64,000 nucleotides of DNA from Ferirhizobium litorale (GTDB taxonomy: Bacteria > Pseudomonadota > Alphaproteobacteria > Rhizobiales > Rhizobiaceae). Shown here piece by piece: positions 26,739 to 35,792 of the stretch. The notes beneath the pieces were generated by a model that ran no database searches, was not told where the DNA came from, and saw only the letters and a program-made list of their open reading frames with translations. A program made the translations under genes and the position numbers. Numbering within the stretch: the first letter of the stretch is position 1; every line of letters starts with the position of its first letter. The stretch is from positions 1 through 64,000 of the forward strand of contig JALDYZ010000010.1 of the NCBI GenBank assembly GCA_030028905.1. The letters are read 5' to 3'.

Positions 26739-27722
26739 ATGAGTGCAGGCGAAATCGAACAGACCCGGATGGACAAGTTGAGGCTTCGCTCGACGCTGTC
26801 GGCGCTCGGCATGTTGCCGGTGCTCGTCCTGCTGGCGATCGGCTTCCATCTGCTGAGTGGCCGGTTCCTTTCCGTCAACAACCTGTCGATCGTCATGCAG
26901 CAGGCATCGATCAACACGGTGTTGGCCGCCGGCATGACCTTCGTCATCCTAACGGGCGGCATCGACCTCTCCGTCGGCTCGATTCTCGCCGCGTCCGCTA
27001 TGATCGCCGTCATCGTATCGCTGGTGCCCGATCTCGGCATGCTGGGCATACCCGCGGCGATCGCAGCCGGCCTTGCCTGCGGTTTCCTCAACGGAGCGAT
27101 CATCGCCTGGCTGAAGCTTCCTCCCTTCATCGTGACACTCGGCTCGCTCACCGCCATCCGCGGCGTGGCGCGCTTGCTCGGCAGCGACACAACCGTGTTC
27201 AACCCGGATCTGCCCTTCGACTTCATCGGCAACGGCTCGCTGTTCGGGATCCCTTGGCTCGCCATAATCGCGATTGCCACGATCATCGTGTCCTGGTTCA
27301 TCCTGAAGCGAACCGTGCTCGGCACCTGGATCTACGCCGTCGGTGGCAATTCGGAGGCCGCGCGGCTGACCGGCATCAAAGTGCCGCTGGTGCTGCTCTT
27401 CGTCTACTCGATGTCCGGCCTGCTTTCCGGTCTCGGCGGGGCCATGTCCGCCCCCCGCCTCTATGCAGCCAACGGCTTGCAGCTCGGCCAGGCCTACGAA
27501 CTCGATGCGATCGCGGCCGTCATTCTCGGCGGCACCAGCTTCGTCGGCGGTGTCGGTTCCATCTGGGGCACGCTCATCGGCGCGCTCATCATCGCCGTCC
27601 TCTCCAACGGTCTCATCCTCGTGGGGGTCTCGGACATCTGGCAGTACATCATCAAGGGCCTCGTCATCATCGTCGCCGTCGGCCTCGACCGCTACAGGCT
27701 CAAAGGGCTCAACCGGACGTGA
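26739..27722 (+). CDS. Sugar ABC transporter permease, RbsC-like
   Basis: A 327-residue inner-membrane permease with about nine to ten spans. The family signature GGIDLSVGSILAASAMIAVI is intact, and GGNSEAARLTGI and VILGGTSFVGG follow. The ATG at 26739 begins MSAGEIEQTRMDKLRLRSTL, a normal cytoplasmic N-terminus; an earlier in-frame ATG would overlap the ATPase gene. A single permease gene implies a homodimer. Confidence 0.9.
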   Translation: MSAGEIEQTRMDKLRLRSTLSALGMLPVLVLLAIGFHLLSGRFLSVNNLSIVMQQASINTVLAAGMTFVILTGGIDLSVGSILAASAMIAVIVSLVPDLGMLGIPAAIAAGLACGFLNGAIIAWLKLPPFIVTLGSLTAIRGVARLLGSDTTVFNPDLPFDFIGNGSLFGIPWLAIIAIATIIVSWFILKRTVLGTWIYAVGGNSEAARLTGIKVPLVLLFVYSMSGLLSGLGGAMSAPRLYAANGLQLGQAYELDAIAAVILGGTSFVGGVGSIWGTLIGALIIAVLSNGLILVGVSDIWQYIIKGLVIIVAVGLDRYRLKGLNRT

Positions 27723-27790
27723 GGTCCGGCTGAACGAACCGGTCGCAACCGGACACAACGGCGTGACAAGCGCCACCAAAGGAGGAAAAC

Positions 27791-28729
27791 ATGCGTCTTA
27801 TGTCCAAGTTGCTCGTCGGCACCGCCATGGTTGCCGCACTCGCCATGCCCGCAGCCGCCAAGGACCTCAACAAAATCGGCATCTCGGTTGGCCTGCTCGG
27901 CAACCCATTCTTCGTCGCCACCATCAAGGGCATCGAAGACCGCGCCAAGGAAATCAATCCGGATGTCGAAGTAATCTCGGTCTCGGCCGACTATGATCTC
28001 AACAAGCAGGTCTCGCAGATCGACAGCTTTATCGCCGCCGGCGTCGACATCATCATGTTGAATGCCGTCGACGCGAAGGCGATCGCGCCCGCGGTGAAGA
28101 AGGCGCAGGCCGCCGGCGTGGTCGTCGCAGCGTTCGACGTCTCCGCGCCCGGCGCCGATGTCACCGTCATGACCAACAACGTCAAGGCCGGCGAAGTGGC
28201 CTGCAACTACATAGCCGAAAAGCTTGGCAACAAGGGCGATGTCATCATCATCAACGGCCCGGCGTCGTCGTCGATCCTCGAGCGCGTCCAGGGTTGCAAG
28301 GAAGCGCTCGGCAAGCACGCCGACATCAAGATCCTCTCCGACGACCAGAATGGCCAGGGCTCGCGCGACGGCGGCCTTGCCGTGATGCAGGGCTTGCTCA
28401 CCCGCTTCGACAAGATCGATGCCGTCTTTGCGATCAACGACCCGACCGCGATCGGCGCCGAGCTTGCCGCCAAGCAGTTGAACCGCAGCGAGTTCTTCTT
28501 CACTGCGGTCGACGGTGCGCCTGATATCGAAAAGGCCCTTGCCAGCGGCAAGTCGATGATCAAGGCATCGGCGTCACAGGATCCCTATGTCATGGCCGGT
28601 CAGGCGCTGAAGCTCGGCGTCGAGGTGCTAAACGGCAACAAGCCAGCCGAGCCGGTCGTGCTGCTCGACCCGCAGCTCATCACCGCGGAAAACGTCCAGG
28701 ACTACAAGGGCTGGACCGCAGCTCGCTAA
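27791..28729 (+). CDS. Periplasmic sugar-binding protein, RbsB-like
   Basis: A 312-residue substrate-binding protein of the ribose/LacI-fold cluster. The signal peptide (residues about 1-23) ends AAA-KD. The mature part starts KIGISVGLLGNPFF, with GVDIIMLNAVDAKAIAPAVK, FDVSAPGADV, NGPASSSILERVQG and FAINDPTAIGAELAAKQ lining the sugar cleft. A GGAGG site precedes the ATG. It defines the specificity of the importer, but the sugar cannot be read from the sequence. It is followed by a stem-loop that probably raises its mRNA level over the flanking genes. Confidence 0.9.
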   Translation: MRLMSKLLVGTAMVAALAMPAAAKDLNKIGISVGLLGNPFFVATIKGIEDRAKEINPDVEVISVSADYDLNKQVSQIDSFIAAGVDIIMLNAVDAKAIAPAVKKAQAAGVVVAAFDVSAPGADVTVMTNNVKAGEVACNYIAEKLGNKGDVIIINGPASSSILERVQGCKEALGKHADIKILSDDQNGQGSRDGGLAVMQGLLTRFDKIDAVFAINDPTAIGAELAAKQLNRSEFFFTAVDGAPDIEKALASGKSMIKASASQDPYVMAGQALKLGVEVLNGNKPAEPVVLLDPQLITAENVQDYKGWTAAR

Positions 28730-28746
28730 ACCTTCCTCCCAGACGA

Positions 28747-28777
28747 CCGGGCACGCAGGCGAAAGCGGCGTGCCCGG
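28747..28777 (+). promoter_or_regulatory. Intercistronic stem-loop after the binding-protein gene
   Basis: CCGGGCACGC and GCGTGCCCGG form a perfect ten-pair stem with an 11-base loop and no T-run. It sits between the binding-protein and epimerase genes. A partial terminator or mRNA-stabilising role is likely, as for the analogous hairpin at 7746-7770. Confidence 0.6.
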
Positions 28778-28817
28778 CCGACCGTGATTCAATCCCTCTC
28801 AGAAAGCAGCTGGAATC

Positions 28818-29714
28818 ATGTCGAAAATCGGTGTCCACTCCTTTGTCTGGAGCGCAGGCTCTTCGCGTAACGAGCTTGAAAAGGCGCTCGAGAACACGCA
28901 CAGGCTTGGCTACAAGCTCATCGAGTTTTCCTATCTCGACCCAAAGCAGGTCGATGTGGCATGGCTTGCCGGCCGCCTGCGGGAACTCGATCTCGATGTA
29001 GCAATCAGCATGGGCCTTCCGCCGGAGGGCGACATTTCCAGCGACGACGCCTCGGTCGTCGCCAACGGCACGGATATCCTCGACCGGGCGGTGGCGCTCG
29101 TGCGCGATCTCGGCGGCACGAAGCTCGCAGGCATCCTGAGCTCCGCGCATGGCAAGCAAGAACGTGCGCTCACCCGCCAGAGCTGGGACACCAGCGTTGC
29201 CACGCTCTCCAAGGTGGCCGACCGCGCCAAGACCGCGGGCGTGACGCTGAATCTGGAGATTGTCAACCGCTTCGAAAGCAACATGCTCAACACGGCGGCA
29301 CAGGGCATCGCCTACATCCGCGATACGGGTGCCTCAAACGTGCAGCTACATCTCGACACGTTCCATATGAACATCGAGGAGGCCGATGTTGGTCTCGCGA
29401 TCCGGCATGCAGCCGACAAGATCGGTTACATCCATATCGGTGAAAGTCACCGTGGGTATCTGGGCACGGGAACCATCGATTTTGCAGCAATCTTTGATGC
29501 GCTGGTGGCAATCGACTGGGACGACTACGTGACATTCGAATCTTTCTCGACAGCCATTGTGGACAAGGACCTGTCGCTGAAGACCGCGATCTGGCGCAAT
29601 CTATGGGATGATAACATCGCACTTGCCGGTCACGCTCACCGTTTCATCGAGCTCGGCTTGGAGACGGCCCGTCGCAAGGCCGATCTCGTTCGCCAAGCTC
29701 ACGTTCCGGTCTAG
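28818..29714 (+). CDS. Tagatose/psicose 3-epimerase-like TIM-barrel protein
   Basis: A 298-residue TIM-barrel protein of the AP-endonuclease-2 sugar isomerase/epimerase family. The closest recalled relatives are D-tagatose and D-psicose 3-epimerases. Their metal-site blocks are present: LEIVNRFESNMLNTAAQG (first Glu), LDTFHMNIEEADVG (Asp and His), HIGESHRGYLGTG and the final Glu in TFESFS. It would epimerise a ketose at C3, probably before phosphorylation by the kinase of the same operon. It is the last gene of the unit. Family assignment is secure; substrate is inferred. Confidence 0.85.
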   Translation: MSKIGVHSFVWSAGSSRNELEKALENTHRLGYKLIEFSYLDPKQVDVAWLAGRLRELDLDVAISMGLPPEGDISSDDASVVANGTDILDRAVALVRDLGGTKLAGILSSAHGKQERALTRQSWDTSVATLSKVADRAKTAGVTLNLEIVNRFESNMLNTAAQGIAYIRDTGASNVQLHLDTFHMNIEEADVGLAIRHAADKIGYIHIGESHRGYLGTGTIDFAAIFDALVAIDWDDYVTFESFSTAIVDKDLSLKTAIWRNLWDDNIALAGHAHRFIELGLETARRKADLVRQAHVPV

Positions 29715-29939
29715 CGGACGGGAATAGATTCGCCGTCTGATCGGCTCGCAAGCACAGGGGCGCCGCCAGAAACTGCCCAGCACGGCACGGTTTCAAGGAA
29801 GGAAGCACTCGCAGCTTTGTTGCAATGCCTGCCTGCTTGCGCAACCAGTACCTTCGCACATCGTACGGCGGGTAAGACTTCGCTGGGGCCGGAACCGTTC
29901 ATTGCCATTGACCTGGTGGCTATCGAGATTGGCCTTGAA

Positions 29940-30569
29940 TCAACACCAGGGCTCGCGTCGACCGCTCCAGGTTCGCGCGAGCCCTTCCGATACCAGAATG
30001 TCGCCAATCGACCGACCATTTCGAACGACGATGCGAAGCTTGCGTCCATACCGGTCTTCGTCCCTGTCCGGTAACGGCTCGAGATCGAAGGCACCACCAT
30101 TCAGGAGAGAAACCAGGCGATCGGTTGCTCTGGCGCCAAGTCTCGCCTCGGAGGCACACCTTGGCTCGGATACCTCCGGAGTATCGATGTCGGCGATGCG
30201 GATCTTCACCCCATCCAGCCAGAACGTATCGCCATCGACGACGCATGTGTGTCGGACCGACCCGCATTTTCGGAATGGGCCGCTGATGGCTGGTGTTCTG
30301 GACTGCTGATTGAGGCCCAGGACAGGACCGGATCGACTTCCAGCAAGAACAACGGGCGTTGCTTGATCGGGTACGGATACAACAGATTCCCAGGCCTCTG
30401 TAGCCTTGGATACCATCGCTTGCTTCATGGCCCCGGGGTTCAGGCCATAGAGGGCCCAGGCATAAACACTGCCGAACGCCGCGGCTGACGTGGCAACGAT
30501 CAGGAGCGCGAAGGCTCGCGAAGAGAGTTCGCGCCGTCGAGGCACCTGAAACTTGACGGTCTTCCCCAT
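29940..30569 (-). CDS. Thermonuclease-family (SNase) protein
   Basis: A 209-residue protein with an N-terminal membrane anchor or signal (residues about 18-40, AFALLIVATSAAAFG) and a C-terminal staphylococcal nuclease fold. Catalytic blocks are VVDGDTFWLDGVKIRIADID followed by TPEVSEP, and DRYGRKLRIV with the second arginine. It probably cuts DNA or RNA in the periplasm in a calcium-dependent way. Many rhizobial genomes encode several such small SNase-like proteins of unknown purpose. No operon partner is evident. The start at 30569 is preferred to a longer frame beginning at 30608. Confidence 0.82.
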   Translation of the reverse strand: MGKTVKFQVPRRRELSSRAFALLIVATSAAAFGSVYAWALYGLNPGAMKQAMVSKATEAWESVVSVPDQATPVVLAGSRSGPVLGLNQQSRTPAISGPFRKCGSVRHTCVVDGDTFWLDGVKIRIADIDTPEVSEPRCASEARLGARATDRLVSLLNGGAFDLEPLPDRDEDRYGRKLRIVVRNGRSIGDILVSEGLARTWSGRREPWC

Positions 30570-30678
30570 GTGCAACCTCAACCAGCAATCGTGGAGGATG
30601 CTACCCACGATCGTCTTTAAGGTGTGTTAAACTGGATCTGGTGTTGCGGCGATGATGTTCAGGCGACGTACGGCAACA

Positions 30679-31083
30679 CTATTGAGTATCTTGTCCCACG
30701 GGGAAACTGTCGAGAGACCCTCCGTCAGCGCTCAACTTCCTGATGAGGTTGCGAACTGCCTGACGAACTTTTGCAGACTGGATACTGTCGTATGCTTGTG
30801 CAACTGATATGGCCTCGGCGCTGAAGGGGATAAGGGCGCCGCCTTGACCACTGGATCCTGTTCCGGAAAACAGCGATGCGACGTCGACATTGAAGTAGTC
30901 AGCGATTGCCGAAAGTTTGCTCGACGAGATCCGGTTCGTACCCTTCTCGTATTTCTGGATCTGCTGGAAGGTGATGCCAAGCGCTTCGCCCAGCTTTTCC
31001 TGGCTCACACCGCGCTGGACCCTCAGCAGCCTGACATTGCGGCCAACAGTGACATCAACAGCATCCGGTGTTTTCTGCAACAT
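30679..31083 (-). CDS. Cro/CI-type transcriptional regulator
   Basis: A 134-residue XRE-family regulator. The helix-turn-helix lies at about residues 14-68: VGRNVRLLRVQRGVSQEKLG, then EALGITFQQIQKYEKGTNRI. The tail (SAEAISVAQAYDSIQSAKVR) is helical, as in rhizobial chromosomal regulators that match phage repressors only in the DNA-binding part. The start at MLQKTPDAV is chosen because it matches the normal N-terminal length; a longer frame starts at 31107. A small gene on the same strand lies upstream. The target is unknown. Confidence 0.85.
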   Translation of the reverse strand: MLQKTPDAVDVTVGRNVRLLRVQRGVSQEKLGEALGITFQQIQKYEKGTNRISSSKLSAIADYFNVDVASLFSGTGSSGQGGALIPFSAEAISVAQAYDSIQSAKVRQAVRNLIRKLSADGGSLDSFPVGQDTQ

Positions 31084-31171
31084 GACGCGCCTCCATCGTA
31101 TAACCAAACATACGTCAGCCGGCCGAGGTTATGCAACCTGCTGCAACCAAAATATACCTTTGTAGTTGTGT

Positions 31172-31357
31172 CTAGTTGAGTTTGCTTGACTCTCCTGGCG
31201 ACCGTCGATCAACCAGTTCGTCAATTTCATCCGCCATCCGCTGCCGGTCGTACATGGCCCGCACGAGTTGCAAGGTCTCTTCCGGTGGAGTGTCGTTGGC
31301 AAACTCGGACCTGATGCGTGCTTTCAGAAGTTTTGAGAAGGTGTGTGATTGACGCAT
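31172..31357 (-). CDS. Small conserved-type protein, unknown
   Basis: A 61-residue acidic-basic helical protein (MRQSHTFSKLLKARIRSEFA onward, ending RRSPGESSKLN). No domain recognised. GAGG lies seven bases before the ATG, and it is on the same strand as the Cro/CI regulator 90 bases downstream, so it may be cotranscribed. Probably a real small gene. Confidence 0.5.
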   Translation of the reverse strand: MRQSHTFSKLLKARIRSEFANDTPPEETLQLVRAMYDRQRMADEIDELVDRRSPGESSKLN

Positions 31358-31492
31358 GCTAGGGCCTCATTCGGCATGGACCAGGTCCGGTGAACGGTAC
31401 GCAACCATTAGACGCTTCCGAAGTGTGATTGCAAGCAACCAGCATTCAATCTATGGTTATCTCATCATTTGGCGGGAGAGGGATGCGCCACA

Positions 31493-32872
31493 ATGAATGC
31501 TCGAATTTTTCTCCTGAGTTTGTTCCTGGTTGCCGGCTGCGAGCAGGCATTTGCCGACTGCCCCAGTCCGGCGAACGATGAATTCGACACCGTCGCGACC
31601 GCCCTGTTCAACTGTTCGAGCGCAAGGCCGCTCCAGGGGCACGAGACGGATCGCAAGTTCCAGATCCACTATGATTTCCCGCAGACGCTGCCGGACGCGA
31701 GCACGCTTCCATGGATGTCGATCGATCCAATGGCCAATCCGGCTGGCTATCTCCAGGCAATCCTGAACTATGCGACCAGGATCAATGCGCGCGATGATGT
31801 CGACTGGCGGATCGAGGACAACGAGCAGGAATCCTGGTGCAGTGCTCCCTGGTTCCACATGTTGCGTGAGCCGTTGCACGGCATGACGAGTGAACGCTGG
31901 TCGCGGCCGAAGGAGTTGCATGAACTGCAGGGCGACTGGGCCCGCAACTGGGCGGTGGGAATATACAACGACGTCGCCTGCTACGGCTTCGGGCAGATCT
32001 GGAAGGACCCGACCTTCCCCAAGACGAAGGGTTTCGCCTTCGCGGACGGTGCGCTCGCCATCAAGATGCTCTTCACCAACGCGATGCCGTCGCAGGTGCC
32101 GTACCTGACAGGATCGAAAGAGTGGACTGTTGCCGCAAATGACGACGGCAGCACGATCACGATGCGGCTGCTGCAACTGGATGTGTCGACAAAAGACAAG
32201 CGGTCACCGAACGGATGGTTCTTCGGCACCTTCATGTATGATGCGACCCAGCCGGGCGATACCGTCTGGGAAAGGTTGGTCCCCGTCGGCCTCATCTGGG
32301 GCAACGACAACGATCTGACCGCAGGCGCCTACCTCGAGAAGGCTGCGGTCGCAAAGGAAAGCTGGGTCAACCCCGCCGTGGCGGATCGCTTTTACGCCTT
32401 GCCCCGGCACAATCTCGGCCTGTTCGGACGCGCGAATGGTCCCGTCGACAATCCCCGGTCAGCCTGTATCAGCTGTCACCAGCGCGCGCTTGATTGGGGC
32501 AGGGCGGTCCTCAGGGGGTCGCCGGAAGAAAAGGAGGCTCGTCTGTTGTTGCCGGACGTCCCGAACGACCCGTTCAACGACGCCGCCGTGAAAGCCTACT
32601 TCCGGGACATCGGCAACCAGTCGCCGGTGCCGAACACCCAGTCGATGGACTACTCTTTGCAGGTTTCCGAAGGCATCGAAGCGTTCAGGACCTGGGTAGC
32701 AACTGCGTTTCCCGACCATGCCACGTCGACAACCGACGTGACGCCCTATCCGTTCACATCTGCAGCTCCAATACCTACGGCACCGGTCACTGAGGCCGCA
32801 CCGATCGAAGTGCCCGCCGACAAGTTCGAGGCCGGAACGATCGACATAAAGAGCGATCTGTTCGTGCGGTAG
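31493..32872 (+). CDS. Exported monohaem cytochrome c-like protein
   Basis: A 459-residue exported protein with one haem-binding motif, CISCH at residues 325-329, in RSACISCHQRALDWG. The N-terminus MNARIFLLSLFLVAGCEQA has a possible lipobox (VAGC), so it may be a lipoprotein rather than a soluble periplasmic protein. The long N-terminal part is unrecognised. It contains WCSAPWFHMLREPLHGMTSE and FAFADGALAIKMLF, which suggest an enzyme-like or sensor domain rather than a simple electron carrier. A SARP-like regulator follows 64 bases downstream on the same strand. The late position of the haem motif is unusual for small class I cytochromes. Confidence 0.7.
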   Translation: MNARIFLLSLFLVAGCEQAFADCPSPANDEFDTVATALFNCSSARPLQGHETDRKFQIHYDFPQTLPDASTLPWMSIDPMANPAGYLQAILNYATRINARDDVDWRIEDNEQESWCSAPWFHMLREPLHGMTSERWSRPKELHELQGDWARNWAVGIYNDVACYGFGQIWKDPTFPKTKGFAFADGALAIKMLFTNAMPSQVPYLTGSKEWTVAANDDGSTITMRLLQLDVSTKDKRSPNGWFFGTFMYDATQPGDTVWERLVPVGLIWGNDNDLTAGAYLEKAAVAKESWVNPAVADRFYALPRHNLGLFGRANGPVDNPRSACISCHQRALDWGRAVLRGSPEEKEARLLLPDVPNDPFNDAAVKAYFRDIGNQSPVPNTQSMDYSLQVSEGIEAFRTWVATAFPDHATSTTDVTPYPFTSAAPIPTAPVTEAAPIEVPADKFEAGTIDIKSDLFVR

Positions 32873-32936
32873 AAGAGGGGTTGCTTGTCGCTTGGATGTG
32901 CTAGTGTCTGCTCAAGCACGTCGACGGAGGACAAGC

Positions 32937-34565
32937 ATGATTGTGCTGAACGCATATGGCCGGTTTCGGCTGATCGACGACAACGGTGACGACGTCACCC
33001 CGGTGAGCATGAAGGCGCGAGGTCTGATTGCCCTGCTGGCTCTGTCGAAGGACCATTGCCGACCGCGTGAATGGCTTCAGGACAAGCTCTGGAGTGACCG
33101 CCCCGCCAAGCAGGGCGCGCAGAGCATGCGTCAGGTGCTGGCGATCATCCGGCGTACTTTGGGCAGTCAGGCCCACGTCCTGAAAACCGACTGCAAAACT
33201 GTTTCGCTTGATCCGCGGCACTTCATTGTTGCTTTCGAACGTCGAACAGAACTTCAGGACAACGAGGCTGACCAAGGGCTTTTCGGCGATCTCGCCGTTC
33301 CGGATCTGGAGTTCGAGGACTGGGTCAGGGAGCAGCGGGAAGCTCTCGCGGACAAGTCACGCACACGTGGCGGAGAGTCGGGATCGGTTTGGGGGGCGAA
33401 GGCCAATCCCGCCATTTTTTTTCGCATTGGCGGGACAGGGGACGACGACGGCGAGCAAATCGTCAGACGTATGATGTCGCTCGCGACCGCATCACTGCTC
33501 GACTTTTCCGATTTCCAGATATTCCAGGAGGCTGCAACCCCGCTCGCGCATAAGCGGGTTGCGCCGCAATATGGCATCGAGGTCGAAGTCAATTGCGCTA
33601 CTCGCGTCGGATCGACACAGCTCATCACCACGATACGCGACGCCACCAGTTCACGGGTGCTTTGGACGCGCACGTTCGAGATAGACAACACGGCGGCACC
33701 AGAGAACGTCGACGAGGATCAAATACACCCGGTCTCTGCCGAGCTCGTGGAAGCGATCCTGACAGTGTTCAGGACGCGCGGAGACGACCTTGGTATTCCG
33801 GAATGCGCAGCGATGCTCGCCAATCGAGGTCGCAACCTGATTTTCCGCTATGACAAGCGAAGCCTGACTGAAGCCGACAAGCTGCTGTGGCTTGCCTACT
33901 GGTATGACCCAAAGCCGCAATATCTGGCATGGCGGTCCTTCCTGCGGAACATGGCCAATTTCCAGCATCGTTCACATTCGTTTCTCGGTGACACCGTCGA
34001 CTTTGAGACACTGGCACGCGAGGCCATCCATCAGGCGCCTTCGAGTGCAATTGCCTTAGGTGTGGGGGCACACATCGAGTATCTGTGTGGCGGCAGCCAG
34101 CGCAGTTCGCAACTGCTTGCCCGTCGGGCGATCGGCTTCGATCCCCTGAATGCCATAAACCATGCGATCCTTTCAAACGCGGAACTGGTCATGGGCAACC
34201 TTGCAGACAGTCGCAGGCTGTCACTCAAAGCCCTGGAGCTTGCCGGCGGCGGGGACTATCGCTCCTTCATGGAGTTCTTCTGCTGCATGTCTGCCGCGGC
34301 GCTCGGCGACTACCATGCTGCCATCGACCATGCCGAGGCGGCATTGATCCTGCGCCCGACGTTTCGTGCTCCGCTTCGCTATCTTGTCGCTCTTTACAAA
34401 TACACGGGGCGAACAGATCACCTGCAACGTGCCGTTCTTCGAATGCGGTGCGCAGAACCCGATTTCGAAGTGTCTCACTTCCTGGACGACACCTATCCGG
34501 TTACGACGCTGCGACGCATGCGCCTCATCGATGCCATAGCTGCTGGCTCGAACAACGATTCCTGA
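32937..34565 (+). CDS. SARP-like transcriptional activator with helical repeats
   Basis: A 542-residue regulator. The N-terminal 100 residues form an OmpR/SARP-type winged helix: LNAYGRFRLIDDNGDDVTPV, then KARGLIALLALSKDHCRPRE and QGAQSMRQVLAIIRRTLG. A central domain (about 170-300) resembles the adenylate-cyclase-associated TolB-like region, with TTIRDATSSRVLWTRTFEID. The rest is TPR-like helices (LGDYHAAIDHAEAALILRPT). This build occurs in rhizobial regulators of unknown targets. The ATG at 32937 follows GGAGGAC and is preferred. It is cotranscribed or adjacent to the cytochrome gene, which could be a target or an input. Confidence 0.75.
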   Translation: MIVLNAYGRFRLIDDNGDDVTPVSMKARGLIALLALSKDHCRPREWLQDKLWSDRPAKQGAQSMRQVLAIIRRTLGSQAHVLKTDCKTVSLDPRHFIVAFERRTELQDNEADQGLFGDLAVPDLEFEDWVREQREALADKSRTRGGESGSVWGAKANPAIFFRIGGTGDDDGEQIVRRMMSLATASLLDFSDFQIFQEAATPLAHKRVAPQYGIEVEVNCATRVGSTQLITTIRDATSSRVLWTRTFEIDNTAAPENVDEDQIHPVSAELVEAILTVFRTRGDDLGIPECAAMLANRGRNLIFRYDKRSLTEADKLLWLAYWYDPKPQYLAWRSFLRNMANFQHRSHSFLGDTVDFETLAREAIHQAPSSAIALGVGAHIEYLCGGSQRSSQLLARRAIGFDPLNAINHAILSNAELVMGNLADSRRLSLKALELAGGGDYRSFMEFFCCMSAAALGDYHAAIDHAEAALILRPTFRAPLRYLVALYKYTGRTDHLQRAVLRMRCAEPDFEVSHFLDDTYPVTTLRRMRLIDAIAAGSNNDS

Positions 34566-34658
34566 ACCCCAACTGCGCGCGTCATCCATGGAATCACGCT
34601 GGAATCACGCGTGTCTGCTTTAATGTGGACAAAAGGTACATCCGCGGGGGCAGAGCCA

Positions 34659-34847
34659 ATGAGCAACGAAGAAAATATAAGGGAATATCTCGGAATCGCA
34701 CGGCAATTGGCGGCGCAAGATAAATTGCCGCTTCTCGTCTACCTGATAGAAATGGCGCTGATTGAAAACGCCCGCGATCTCTCGGAAGATCGCATCGTAC
34801 TGGAATCCGGGCCCAGCCTGGACTACGACCTTTTGACTGAGAGCTGA
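34659..34847 (+). CDS. Small acidic protein, unknown
   Basis: A 62-residue protein starting MSNEENIREYLGIARQLAAQ, then LPLLVYLIEMALIENARDL. It is amphipathic and helical throughout with no known domain. It lies about 90 bases after the SARP-like regulator on the same strand. The ribosome binding site is weak (GGGGGCAGA), so confidence is moderate. Similar small proteins are often found in rhizobia. Confidence 0.45.
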   Translation: MSNEENIREYLGIARQLAAQDKLPLLVYLIEMALIENARDLSEDRIVLESGPSLDYDLLTES

Positions 34848-35162
34848 GTTTAGCAGTTTCGGACATATAGCAAATCCGGGTCCGGAACCCGGATTTGCGT
34901 GTGTTGCCCGAAGTCAGAGGGGCGGCTGGCTAGGCATACGGGCGCGCGGGTGGCTACCAATCAATATCCCGTTATTGCAGGCACTATGTCTGTAGTGTGC
35001 GCGAAGGTTGATCTGCTGCGCGCACTGATGGGGTGGCTATAGTAGCTGATGCGTATCTGTGAGTCCTCAGACTGCAGTGTGATATATAATTCCATATAAG
35101 TCAGCGTTTTGATGCCGTTTTGTATATCGACATTGCATCGCTTTGAGAATTTTCTATATATA
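34848..35162. other. AT-rich intergenic region before hipB
   Basis: No gene recognised. The last 100 bases are clearly AT-richer than the surroundings and carry the hipB operator candidate just downstream. This is where the hipBA promoter is expected. Confidence 0.4.
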
Positions 35163-35195
35163 ATCCTGTATGTTTCGCCTCGTACGATACAGGAT
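35163..35195 (+). promoter_or_regulatory. Inverted-repeat operator candidate for HipB
   Basis: ATCCTGTAT (35163-35171) and ATACAGGAT (35187-35195) are exact inverted repeats separated by 15 bases, ending seven bases before the hipB ATG. HipB-type antitoxins repress their own operon through palindromes of the ATCC...GGAT kind. The position and symmetry fit; binding is inferred. Confidence 0.6.
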
Positions 35196-35201
35196 AATGA
35201 T

Positions 35202-35792
35202 ATGGCATATAGAACGGAGCATATAACGCAGCGGCTGCGCGCTGCGCGCGAAGCGCAGAAAATGAGCCAGCGCGAGCTAAGCGCACGATCGGGCCTGACG
35301 CAAAGCCATATTTCTCAGATAGAACGGGGCACCATGGAGCCTGGACTTGGCAGCCTGGTGGATGTAGCGCGTGCGCTTGACCTCGAGATCGTCCTTGCCC
35401 CGAAAAAACTGATGCCGGCGATCCGCAACATCCTCGATAGTACATCGGCATCGAGTGATGTGATGACATCCGACTAGCGCAAACTGGTGGGGCGCCTTGA
35501 ACGGTGGTTTGCGCAGCACAGGGGCGGGTTCGGTAGCGCTTCCGAGGCAAATACATTCAAGGATAGCCTCGCGCTCTTACGGCATCTTCCTCTGTCGGCC
35601 GAGGAGATGGACACATTCAAAGAGGCGACTGCACGCCTCGAACGATGGCAGGCCGATCCTGCGTCCCGTCAGGAACTCAGCAGGATCGCACTTGCAGTAA
35701 GACACCTACGCAACGCCGCGGTGCACCGCGACCGTGACGACGCGGTCCCTCGCTCGGCCTACGCGCTGGATGAGGAAGACGACAATGCCTAA
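35202..35792 (+). pseudogene. hipB: HipB-like antitoxin with in-frame stop
   Basis: From ATG 35202 the protein reads MAYRTEHITQRLRAAREAQK, then SQRELSARSGLTQSHISQIE, a typical HipB/XRE helix-turn-helix. The frame meets TAG at 35475-35477 after 91 codons. The same frame continues without another stop to 35792 (RKLVGRLERWFAQHRGGFGS through EEDDNA), and that extension overlaps the hipA ATG by eight bases. I read the TAG as a nonsense mutation in a roughly 196-residue HipB of the long type. The alternative is a short HipB plus a separate small protein starting at GTG 35487. The DNA-binding part can still be made. Confidence 0.65.

Noticed and set aside
29920-30588. Second long minus-strand frame across the thermonuclease gene
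   Set aside because: Arg/Ser-rich shadow of the nuclease frame, which has clear catalytic motifs.
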